Shown: in pieces, positions 1-6,006 of the stretch
Numbering within the stretch: position 1 is the stretch's first letter
Layout: each line of letters opens with the position of its first letter
Source: Acidimicrobiaceae bacterium
GTDB taxonomy: Bacteria; Actinomycetota; Acidimicrobiia; Acidimicrobiales; Bog-793
Length of the DNA stretch: 10,794 nucleotides
Direction: 5' to 3'
Assembly (NCBI GenBank): GCA_025463965.1
Contig: JAODBN010000335.1
Location: forward strand, 1-10,794
Position numbers and translations under genes: made by a program
The notes under the pieces: model-generated
Databases searched by the model: none
Told to the model about the DNA's origin: nothing
The model's input: the letters and a program-made list of their open reading frames with translations, nothing else

Positions 1-221
1 CGAGATTGCCGGCGCACCCGGAGCGCCACCGCTGCACAGATCAGGCCGCCGACGACGTAGGCGATGGCGGCCATCTCGCCCCACGCTCGGTAGTCGGCCA
101 GGTTCGCCTTGCGCGCCGTGCCTGCCGCGAAGATCGCCGCGGCGAAGTAGAGGAGCGCATCCTGGGTGAGCACGGGCAGGGCGCAGCAGCGACGCCAGAC
201 TGCCTCTGCGATCGACCGCAC
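1..221 (-). CDS. Small putative membrane protein, cut by the left window edge
   Basis: I do not recognise this protein. An open minus-strand frame runs off the left edge with no stop. It encodes a hydrophobic segment (LLYFAAAIFAAGTA), a short polar stretch (ARKANLADYRAWGE) and a second hydrophobic segment (MAAIAYVVGGLICAAVAL), followed by basic residues (RVRR), so at least two membrane helices are likely. Third codon positions are almost all G or C from about position 173 to the edge, which supports real coding. The start is uncertain. GTG at 221 lies 8 bases after a TANNNT box (TACCAT, 235-230) and would be leaderless. The frame also stays open to an ATG at 287, and GTG at 173 begins the most coding-like part. 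It lies downstream of the peroxiredoxin on the same strand, with a hairpin between them. Confidence 0.5.
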   Translation of the reverse strand, partial: MRSIAEAVWRRCCALPVLTQDALLYFAAAIFAAGTARKANLADYRAWGEMAAIAYVVGGLICAAVALRVRRQS

Positions 222-299
222 AACCACCGATGGTACAGGGACGAATCGGCCCGCCCGTGGCGACCGACGTCCAGGCGAGCGGTTCATGGCCAGACGCGC

Positions 300-335
300 C
301 GCGTCCCCGGCACGCGTGAGCGCACCGGGGACGCG
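300..335 (-). terminator. Strong inverted repeat after the peroxiredoxin gene, possible terminator
   Basis: Two perfect 11-base arms (CGCGTCCCCGG at 300-310 and CCGGGGACGCG at 325-335) flank a 14-base loop, which can pair further through GCG/CGC. The repeat lies about 50 bases beyond the minus-strand stop at 388 and before the next minus-strand ORF. Neither strand has a T-run after it, so it is not a classical intrinsic terminator. U-less hairpins are common after genes in high-GC actinobacteria, but the role here is inferred. Confidence 0.45.
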
Positions 336-387
336 AACAGAGCTGGACCCGCCGGACGCCGGGCTGTCGCCGGTCCGGCGCGCGTGC

Positions 388-1023
388 TCAGCGGTTCGGC
401 TGAGGGGTGAAGCGCAGGTAGGGCTTCACGGTGCGGAAGCCCTTCGGGAACTTCTCCTTGGCGTCGTCGTCCGAGATCGCCGGAGCGATGATCACCTCGT
501 CGCCTTCGGTCCAGTTGACCGGGGTGGACACCGAGTAGCCCGAGGTCAGCTGGAGCGAGTCGATGACCCGCAGGATCTCCTGGAAGTTGCGCCCCGTGCT
601 CGCCGGGTAGGTGATGGTGAGCTTGACCTTCTTGTCCGGGCCGATCACGAAGACCGAGCGAACCGTCAAGGTGTCGTTGGCGTTCGGGTGGATCATCCCG
701 TACAGGTCGGAGACCTTGCGGTCAGAGTCACCGATCAGCGGGAAGTTGAGCTCCTGGCCGGTGGCGTCCTTGATGTCGGAAGCCCAGCCCCCGTGCGAGT
801 CCACCGAGTCGACCGACAGGCCGAGGACCTTGGTGTTGCGCTTGTCGAACTCGCCCTTCAAACGGGCGACCTCGCCGAGCTCGGTGGTGCACACCGGGGT
901 GAAGTCCTTGGGGTGGGAGAAGAGAACTCCCCAGCCGTCCCCGAGGTACTCATAGAGGTTGATCGTCCCTTCGGTCGACTCCGCGGTGAAGTCGGGGGCG
1001 ACGTCTCCGAGCTGCAGTGCCAT
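388..1023 (-). CDS. 1-Cys peroxiredoxin (PRDX6 type), internal start within the fusion frame
   Basis: This is a complete 211-residue thiol peroxidase that reduces H2O2 and organic or lipid hydroperoxides. The catalytic motif HPKDFTPVCTTE puts the peroxidatic Cys at C45, with H37, T42 and R122 (TVRSVF) in the expected places. It contains no other cysteine, so it is 1-Cys and must be recycled by an outside thiol. The PRDX6 C-terminal domain is present: YPASTGRNFQEILRVIDSLQ, a TPVNW motif, FPKGF, and a final YLRFTPQP. The Ser of the PRDX6 phospholipase motif (GDSWG in mammals) is Gly here (GDGWG), so that second activity is unlikely. ATG 1023 has a strong Shine-Dalgarno (GAGGAGAG ending 4 bases upstream), and the normal family N-terminus (MALQLGDVAPDF) begins exactly there. 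It can therefore be translated independently of the DedA part. The same codons also form the C-terminus of the fusion. Confidence 0.9.
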   Translation of the reverse strand: MALQLGDVAPDFTAESTEGTINLYEYLGDGWGVLFSHPKDFTPVCTTELGEVARLKGEFDKRNTKVLGLSVDSVDSHGGWASDIKDATGQELNFPLIGDSDRKVSDLYGMIHPNANDTLTVRSVFVIGPDKKVKLTITYPASTGRNFQEILRVIDSLQLTSGYSVSTPVNWTEGDEVIIAPAISDDDAKEKFPKGFRTVKPYLRFTPQPNR

Positions 1024-1806
1024 CTGACTCTCCTCGTCTCCGCCGGGGCCGGGCGTCCTTCGCCCAGCACGCTCGATCTCGGCGTCTTCGGGCAGCATAT
1101 CGACAGCTTCAGGGATTGTCGACGTGATAGGTCGGGATTCTCCGGAGCCACCCTCCGGGCCGTCCTGCGTGTCGTCCCGCGTGTCGTCATGGCCGCGTGC
1201 GCTCTCGCGCCGGCGGTGCGCGAGCACGCGCTTTCGCACCTCATGGGCGATGAGGCCGGCAGCGATGACCGACAGCAGGACGGTGGAGATCGTGCTCCCC
1301 GTCGACAGCACCTTTTGGCCCACGTAGTAGCCCGCGAGCGTCCACCCCACTCCCCAGATGATCCCGCCGCTGGCGTTCGCCAAGGCAAAGGTCGGGTACC
1401 TGACGCCGGAGATGCCCGCCATGCCCGGCACGAGGGTGCGGAACACCGCCGTGAAGCGACCGATGAACACCGCCACGGCGCCGCGTCGCTGCACGAGGGA
1501 GCGGGCACGCGTGACACCCTCGTTGCCACGGAGAGGCCATATCTTCAGCAGGCGGACGCCGAAGTGGCGTCCGATTTCGTAACCGACGGTGTCGCCGGCG
1601 ATCGCGCACACGACGACGAGGACGATGAGCGGCACGAGTGACACGTGGTGCTCAGAGGCGAGCACGCCCCCGAAGACGACGGCGGTCTCGCCGGGCAGCA
1701 CGAAGCCGAGAAAGAGGGCGGCCTCACCGAAGCAAAGCGCCGCGATGAGGGCGTAAGCCTCCCAGCCACCGAGGCTGAGCAGCGGGTTCAGGAGCGACCG
1801 GAGCAC
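388..1806 (-). CDS. DedA-family membrane protein fused in frame to a 1-Cys peroxiredoxin
   Basis: A single frame with no stop encodes about 472 residues. Residues 1 to about 205 are a DedA (SNARE-associated/VTT) domain: FLGFVLPGE with its conserved Glu, GDTVGYEIGRHFG, and the family signature GRFTAVFRTLVPGMAG followed by a Trp-containing helix. DedA proteins are inner-membrane transporters or scramblases of lipids and lipid-linked carriers. A basic stretch (VRKRVLAHRRRE) suggests that what follows is cytoplasmic. A polar, acidic linker of about 55 residues then leads into a full peroxiredoxin, described separately. I chose GTG 1806 because GAGG (1816-1813) lies 6 bases upstream; TTG 1830 is the alternative and gives 480 residues. 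With no stop between the domains, ribosomes starting at the DedA end must make the fusion unless the sequence carries an error. The gene is divergent from the YfhO-like gene. Confidence 0.78.
   Translation of the reverse strand: MLRSLLNPLLSLGGWEAYALIAALCFGEAALFLGFVLPGETAVVFGGVLASEHHVSLVPLIVLVVVCAIAGDTVGYEIGRHFGVRLLKIWPLRGNEGVTRARSLVQRRGAVAVFIGRFTAVFRTLVPGMAGISGVRYPTFALANASGGIIWGVGWTLAGYYVGQKVLSTGSTISTVLLSVIAAGLIAHEVRKRVLAHRRRESARGHDDTRDDTQDGPEGGSGESRPITSTIPEAVDMLPEDAEIERAGRRTPGPGGDEESQMALQLGDVAPDFTAESTEGTINLYEYLGDGWGVLFSHPKDFTPVCTTELGEVARLKGEFDKRNTKVLGLSVDSVDSHGGWASDIKDATGQELNFPLIGDSDRKVSDLYGMIHPNANDTLTVRSVFVIGPDKKVKLTITYPASTGRNFQEILRVIDSLQLTSGYSVSTPVNWTEGDEVIIAPAISDDDAKEKFPKGFRTVKPYLRFTPQPNR
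1094..1122 (-). promoter_or_regulatory. Promoter-like sequence for the free peroxiredoxin, inside the fusion linker
   Basis: On the minus strand TCGACA (1122-1117, 5 of 6 to the -35 consensus) is followed after exactly 17 bases by TATGCT (1099-1094, which fits TANNNT and matches 4 of 6 to the -10 consensus). The predicted transcript would start near 1087 and give a leader of about 64 bases that includes the strong ribosome binding site before ATG 1023. Base composition dips here relative to the flanking codons, as expected for a promoter. Assigned by eye, with no expression evidence. Confidence 0.5.
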
Positions 1807-1825
1807 CGCATACCTCGACAGGTCA

Positions 1826-1837
1826 TGCAAAACCTTA
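1826..1837 (-). promoter_or_regulatory. Possible -10 box and start site for the DedA-peroxiredoxin gene
   Basis: TAAGGT (1837-1832) fits the actinobacterial TANNNT -10 pattern. A transcript starting at A1826 would carry a 20-base leader with GAGG placed 6 bases before GTG 1806. No clear -35 is visible. The box lies in the 80-base divergent gap shared with the YfhO-like gene. Confidence 0.3.
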
Positions 1838-1873
1838 CGCGGTGGCCTTTCGCGTCCGTGCGGGCGCGGCCTG

Positions 1874-1879
1874 TAGGTT
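1874..1879 (+). promoter_or_regulatory. -10 box placing a leaderless start on the YfhO-like gene
   Basis: TAGGTT fits TANNNT and lies 7 bases before ATG 1887, so transcription would begin at or next to the start codon. A consensus Shine-Dalgarno is absent before this ATG, which agrees with leaderless expression. No -35 match is evident. This box is the main reason to prefer ATG 1887 over the upstream in-frame GTG at 1842. Confidence 0.4.
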
Positions 1880-1886
1880 CCTGCGG

Positions 1887-4800
1887 ATGGCCGAGGTGCT
1901 GCCCCGACGGGGATCTGCTCGCGAGCCCGGCCGGCCCGCTGTGAGCGCGAGCGCCGACGGCTCGCGAAGAAGACTGGAGCGCCCCGACCGCATCGCGCTC
2001 GCGGTCTTGATCCTCTTGCCGCTCGTCGTGCAGTTGCCCTTCAGCCTGTCGGGCCATCCCCTGTTGCAGGGCGACAACCTGACCCAGAACTACCCGCTGC
2101 GAGTGCTCGCCGGTCAGCTGTTGCACTCCGGGCGACTGCCCTCCTGGGATGCCTTCATCTGGAGCGGCACGCCCCTGCTCGCGGGCTGGAACGCCGGCGC
2201 CATGTTCCCGGCCACCTTCCTGTTCGCGTTCCTGCCTCATCTCGGCGCCTGGGCGATCGACCAGCTCTTCACCCCGATCGTGGCGGCAGTCGGCGCCTAC
2301 CTGCTGCTGCGCAGACTCCGCTGTGGGCCGCTGCCTGCGTTCATCGGCGGGTTCGCGTTCGCCTGGACGGGCTTTCTCAGCGGCCAGGTCGTCCACATCG
2401 GCCTCACCCAGGGGACGAGCCTGCTTCCCTGGTCGCTGTTGGCGCTCAACTCGATCGAGCGCGGGGCCGTGGCCCGCGCGCGGCTGTCGGAGATGGCGCT
2501 GCCGATCGCCGGGCTCGCCGCCTCCGTGGCCCTCACGGTGCTTGCGGGCGATCCACGCGCCGTGTCCACGGCCGCCATCGTGCTGATCGCCGTCATGGTC
2601 GCCACCTGCCTTCGGCTCGGGCGCCGCAGTGGCCGCTTCCTTCTCGTCGCTCTCGGGGGGGCACTCGTCGGTATCTGCTGCTCGGCGGCCCAGTGGCTTC
2701 CCGGCATCGGCTTCCTGCGCAGCTCGCAGCGGGGCAGCGCGGCGTACAGCTTTTTCGCCGCCGGCTCGTTCAGCTTCTCCCATCTGATCGGCTTCCTCCT
2801 TCTGCCTTTTGCCGACGGTGGAACCGGCAACCTCGGGATGCCCGTCTACTCCGGCGCCTACAACCTCCCGGAGCTCACCATCGGCGTCGGGATCGTGGCG
2901 GCCGTCGCCTTCTGCGCGTTTTTGCCCGAGGTCTTCGAGTCGGCGCGGGCCCGGCTGCTTCGCGCCCGACGCGGCGGGCCTTCCTCGGACACGCCGGGAC
3001 GTGAAGGGTTCGAAGCGCGCCGGCCGCTCGGACTTTGGTACGTGCTGGCGCTCCTCGGTGCCGTGCTCGCCCTCGGGGCGAGCACCCCGCTCGGGCACCT
3101 GCTCGTGCACGTTCCTCTCTTCGGTGGCGAGCGGCTGCAGAACCGCAACGCGGAGATCCTCGATCTCGCCCTTGTCGTACTGCTCGCATTCTTCTGCGAG
3201 GACCTACTCGGCCCGGGCGCCGCTGAGCGCCGCAGCAAGGGCATCGGCGCGCTCGCCACGCCGGTCTCACGCTGGCTCGCCCTCGCCCCGCTGGCGCTCA
3301 CCGCGGCGGGAATCGCCTACGTCGGCCTCGACCCGAAGGGGGCGCAAAGCCACTACGGAAACGCCGTGGTCAACCTCGGGTTGCCCGGCCGGCTCGTCGT
3401 CTATTTCATCTGGGAGCTCCTCGTCGTCGCCGGCACGGCGGTGGTCGTGCTCGGCCGCTTCCGTTCCGCACGACCGGTCCGTCTATTGCTGCTGGCGGCG
3501 CTCGCCCTCGACCTCGGCCTCTTCCCCCTCAATGCCAACTACGCCACCGCCTCGGCACAGGTCGCCGCCGGGCCGACCGCCGCGAGCAAGCTCGTCCAGC
3601 ACCTCGCCGGCTCCGAGGGTCGCTTCGCGATCTTCAACCCGACCTTCGCCAACCCCTCGCCCGACCCCGACGCGCTCAACCGCTTAGGGGTGACGGACCT
3701 CAACATCGTCCAGGGCTCGCCGAGCGTCGAGGGGTACGGGTCGATCGTCGATTCGACCTACGACGCCGCGACCTTCACCCACACCTACGAGAACCTCAAC
3801 CCGGCCCGCCTCGCCGGGGAGACCTTCGACACCCTCGATCTCACGGCCCTCATCACCACGACCCAGTACCTGTACCAAGAGCTGCGCCCCCACTCCGCGA
3901 TCCCGCTCGCCGACGGCACGGCTCGGAGCACCTCAGGAGCCACGGTGGCGGCATCGTCCGCCCCGCCGAGGATGTCGCCGGCCTCGGGCTCCTTTCTCGT
4001 CGCGCCGGGCTCGACCCTCTCGCTGCAGATCGGTGCACCCACCGGACTGCAGCGCATCGACGTCGTGCTGGCCCGTGACTCGGGAGCCTTGAGCGGCCCC
4101 TTGCGCGCCGCCACCATCACCGGCGCCACCTTGTCGGGGTGGCATCCGCTGACCATCAGCGCCGACCAGGCGAGAGGCAACCTCCCCGCCGATCACGCCT
4201 CGGCCGTCGAGATCGAGAACCTCGGACCGGCGGCGGTCACGGTCGATGCCGTCGTCGTCGTCACGCGCCATCCCAACAAGCGGCTGCTTCTCGACGGGGA
4301 GCTCCAGGGCGACCTGCCTGCACCTCACTGGCACTGGCTTCGGGCGATCGGTCCCTTCCTCTCCTACCGCAACACCCAGACAAGAGGGCTCGCCTGGCTG
4401 CAACCGGTGAGTCACCACGTGCCGGACGTGGCGGCTCGCGCGCCCGGATCAGTGCGTCTCACGGGGATCAGAGGAAACGGTGCGGACGTTCTCGGAGGGC
4501 CGGTCCACATGGTCGTCGACGCGCCCAAAGGCGGACTGCTCGTTCGGAGCGAGACCTACGAGCCCGGCTGGACCGCCAAGGCAACCCCGCTTGCCGGGGG
4601 GCCCTCGCACACCTACACCGTGCACCGCTTCGGGCTCGTCCAGGTCATAGGCCTTCCAGCGGGCCGCTTCCGCGTCACCTGGAGGTACGCACCGGCGAAT
4701 CTCGTCAGTGGGCTGGCTCTCAGCGTGGTCGGCCTGGTTCTGCTCGTTGCACTCCTGCTGCTCGGGTGGGCACGCCAAAAGCTGCCCTTGGGTCGCCGCC

Positions 4801-4949
4801 CGGCGCGCACGCCGGATGACGGCGAGGGCGACCGGCCGTCCGGCAACGGCGGACGGGGCGCTACCTTCTCCCCTCGCCGGCTCGCCACCGGCCTCTCCTC
4901 GGGCCATCGCCACTCGTCGTTTCGGCGGATCGGGGAGGCGCCCCGCTAG
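1887..4949 (+). CDS. YfhO-like large multispanning membrane protein (GT-C fold family)
   Basis: This 1020-residue protein resembles the bacterial membrane protein YfhO family, predicted GT-C type glycosyltransferases that use lipid-linked sugars outside the membrane. After a basic cytoplasmic N-terminus and a first helix near residues 36-54 comes a loop with QGDNLTQNYPLR (Asp at residue 63, the position of the usual catalytic acid in GT-C enzymes) and SWDAFIWSGTPLL. About a dozen hydrophobic segments follow up to roughly residue 590. An extracytoplasmic, beta-rich part ends with the YfhO hallmark SETYEPGWTAKA, then LPAGRFRVTWRYAPA and a last helix near 939-961. The final 59 residues are polar, basic and look disordered. 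The gene stands alone between divergent DedA-Prx and tetR. Donor and acceptor are unknown. The family assignment is good, but enzymatic function is inferred. Alternative starts are GTG 1842 and GTG 1941. Confidence 0.85.
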   Translation: MAEVLPRRGSAREPGRPAVSASADGSRRRLERPDRIALAVLILLPLVVQLPFSLSGHPLLQGDNLTQNYPLRVLAGQLLHSGRLPSWDAFIWSGTPLLAGWNAGAMFPATFLFAFLPHLGAWAIDQLFTPIVAAVGAYLLLRRLRCGPLPAFIGGFAFAWTGFLSGQVVHIGLTQGTSLLPWSLLALNSIERGAVARARLSEMALPIAGLAASVALTVLAGDPRAVSTAAIVLIAVMVATCLRLGRRSGRFLLVALGGALVGICCSAAQWLPGIGFLRSSQRGSAAYSFFAAGSFSFSHLIGFLLLPFADGGTGNLGMPVYSGAYNLPELTIGVGIVAAVAFCAFLPEVFESARARLLRARRGGPSSDTPGREGFEARRPLGLWYVLALLGAVLALGASTPLGHLLVHVPLFGGERLQNRNAEILDLALVVLLAFFCEDLLGPGAAERRSKGIGALATPVSRWLALAPLALTAAGIAYVGLDPKGAQSHYGNAVVNLGLPGRLVVYFIWELLVVAGTAVVVLGRFRSARPVRLLLLAALALDLGLFPLNANYATASAQVAAGPTAASKLVQHLAGSEGRFAIFNPTFANPSPDPDALNRLGVTDLNIVQGSPSVEGYGSIVDSTYDAATFTHTYENLNPARLAGETFDTLDLTALITTTQYLYQELRPHSAIPLADGTARSTSGATVAASSAPPRMSPASGSFLVAPGSTLSLQIGAPTGLQRIDVVLARDSGALSGPLRAATITGATLSGWHPLTISADQARGNLPADHASAVEIENLGPAAVTVDAVVVVTRHPNKRLLLDGELQGDLPAPHWHWLRAIGPFLSYRNTQTRGLAWLQPVSHHVPDVAARAPGSVRLTGIRGNGADVLGGPVHMVVDAPKGGLLVRSETYEPGWTAKATPLAGGPSHTYTVHRFGLVQVIGLPAGRFRVTWRYAPANLVSGLALSVVGLVLLVALLLLGWARQKLPLGRRPARTPDDGEGDRPSGNGGRGATFSPRRLATGLSSGHRHSSFRRIGEAPR

Positions 4950-4962
4950 CCGCCGGGCGCAG

Positions 4963-4972
4963 GTTTGCAAAC
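4963..4972. repeat. Perfect 10-base palindrome upstream of the TetR regulator
   Basis: GTTTGCAAAC is a perfect palindrome, AT-rich compared with its surroundings, in the gap between the YfhO-like gene and tetR. It lies about 110 bases upstream of the tetR -10 box, so it could be a distal operator for an unknown factor. A short CCCTTGCAGGG inverted repeat follows at 4990-5000. Function is not established. Confidence 0.3.
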
Positions 4973-5073
4973 ATCCGTTTCCGACACACCCCTTGCAGGG
5001 CAGTGAATCCGGACGCTCACAGCGCGATCTTCGCCACAATGCGTGGAGATTCGTATTTGTCCGGGCAGCGCAG

Positions 5074-5087
5074 TAATATTTCTAAAT
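5074..5087 (+). promoter_or_regulatory. -10 box and possible operator for a leaderless tetR transcript
   Basis: TAATAT (5074-5079) fits the -10 consensus well and ends 6 bases before the A of ATG 5086. Transcription would start at the start codon, and no Shine-Dalgarno is present. An inverted repeat, ATTT-CT-AAAT (5078-5087), overlaps the box and the start codon and could be an autoregulatory operator. The stretch is the most AT-rich in the neighbourhood. No good -35 lies at 17 bases. Confidence 0.55.
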
Positions 5088-5721
5088 GGCGCGAGATGAG
5101 AACGAGAGAACCCCAGCCGTCGACGGGCGTAGAGCCCGCGGAGAGCGGACCCGACTACGCGTCCTGGAGGCTCTGCTCGAACTCGTCGAGGAAGGACAGC
5201 TCCGCCCGACCGCCCAAGAGGTAGCCGCCAGAGCCGGTGTCGCGCTGCGTACCGTGTACCACCACTTCGAGGACGTCGCCGCGCTGCGCACCATGGCGCT
5301 CTCGCTTCAACTGAGCCGCTACCGCGAGACGCTCCAGCAGGTCGACCCGAAGCTGCCCCTCGCCGAGCGGATCCAGCTCGTCGCACGCCAGTACCGCAAG
5401 CTGCTGGAGAACATCACCCCCATCCGCAGGGCGACGATGTTCGACCAGCACGACTCCCCCGAGATGGCCGAGGGGCTGCGCCGCGCCCGCAGCATGCGGC
5501 GTGACCACATCGCTGCCACCTTCGCGTCCGAGCTCAGCCGACGCTCAGAAGATGCGAAGAGCCTCCTCGACGCCATCGACACCGTCACGTCCTGGGAGAC
5601 TTGGGACTACCTGCGCTCCAGCCTCGGTCGCTCCACCGGGGCGGCGGAGAAGGTCATCGTGCTGATGCTGACGGACCTCATCCAGGTCCGGCGCCCGGCT
5701 GCGGCTCGCTCCGCTCGCTGA
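5086..5721 (+). CDS. TetR-family transcriptional regulator
   Basis: This 211-residue DNA-binding protein has the size and layout of TetR regulators. Residues 16-35 form the first helix (RARGERTRLRVLEALLELVE), and the helix-turn-helix spans about 42-61 with PTAQEVAARAGVALRTVYHHF, ending in the family's YHHF motif before the linker helix. Residues from about 70 onward form the helical dimerisation and ligand domain, which I cannot match to a known effector. ATG 5086 is the only reasonable start: it gives a normal N-terminus and lies 6 bases after a -10 box. The regulator is monocistronic, with a promoter before it and a terminator after it. Candidate targets are itself and the neighbouring YfhO-like or transketolase genes, but nothing in the sequence fixes the target. 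Confidence 0.93.
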   Translation: MARDENERTPAVDGRRARGERTRLRVLEALLELVEEGQLRPTAQEVAARAGVALRTVYHHFEDVAALRTMALSLQLSRYRETLQQVDPKLPLAERIQLVARQYRKLLENITPIRRATMFDQHDSPEMAEGLRRARSMRRDHIAATFASELSRRSEDAKSLLDAIDTVTSWETWDYLRSSLGRSTGAAEKVIVLMLTDLIQVRRPAAARSAR

Positions 5722-5739
5722 GCTCCGGCTGAATCGGGG

Positions 5740-5784
5740 GGCGAGGGCGCCCCTCTGCCCAGGAGCGCCCTCGCCTCTCTTATT
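5740..5784 (+). terminator. Intrinsic terminator after the tetR gene
   Basis: Perfect 11-base arms GGCGAGGGCGC (5740-5750) and GCGCCCTCGCC (5765-5775) flank a 14-base loop with a further CCT/AGG pairing. A T-rich tail, TCTCTTATT (5776-5784), follows. This is the clearest factor-independent terminator in the window, and it separates tetR from the transketolase gene. Confidence 0.8.
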
Positions 5785-5845
5785 CACTCGACGCGCCTCC
5801 GGCGCGCCTCGTCGGCGTCCCTTGGCTCGGCCCGCGGGCTCGCAA

Positions 5846-5923
5846 GCGGTCGCAGAGCTGTTCGACTTGCCAGGCGGTCGCAGACGACCTTGAATGACGC
5901 GCCCGAGCTCGGGGCGCGACCGC
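5846..5923. repeat. Three copies of GCGGTCGC upstream of transketolase
   Basis: GCGGTCGCAGA occurs as an 11-base direct repeat at 5846-5856 and 5874-5884 (28 bases apart). Its 8-base core recurs inverted as GCGACCGC at 5916-5923. All lie between the tetR terminator and the transketolase -10 box, so they could be regulator sites. In DNA this GC-rich, chance recurrence of the 8-base core is plausible, although the 11-base match is less so. Confidence 0.3.
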
Positions 5924-5950
5924 TCCGAGGTGGCCCCGAGAGCGGGCCGG

Positions 5951-5956
5951 TAGCCT
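5951..5956 (+). promoter_or_regulatory. -10 box for the transketolase gene
   Basis: TAGCCT fits TANNNT. Transcription starting near 5963 would give a leader of about 44 bases that includes the GAGGTG ribosome binding site (5993-5998), 8 bases before ATG 6007. No -35 match is seen. The rest of 5785-6006 shows only a small CGCGCC/GGCGCG hairpin (5792-5806) and the GCGGTCGC repeats. Confidence 0.4.
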
Positions 5957-6006
5957 ACGCAGAAACACGTCCCGTACCGCCCCCAGCCTGTAGAGGTGCG
6001 CCCCGA

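Noticed and set aside
166..1641. 491-residue plus-strand open frame opposite the DedA-peroxiredoxin gene
   Set aside because: It is the complement of recognisable peroxiredoxin and DedA coding sequence and shows no family features.
1842..1886. Upstream GTG start for the YfhO-like protein
   Set aside because: It lies upstream of the TAGGTT box that would start transcription at ATG 1887, and it adds only a nondescript 15-residue leader.
1788..3110. 440-residue minus-strand open frame opposite the YfhO-like gene
   Set aside because: Its translation is a low-complexity run of charged residues, Gly and Ala with no domain, typical of antisense frames in GC-rich DNA. The plus strand encodes a recognisable membrane protein.
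5792..5806. CGCGCC/GGCGCG hairpin as a second terminator
   Set aside because: The stem is only 6 bases with no T-run, and it comes just after a much better terminator.
5890..6006. N-terminal extension of transketolase from a TTG codon
   Set aside because: The extension has no family similarity, spans the probable -10 box, and the ATG at 6007 has a good ribosome binding site.
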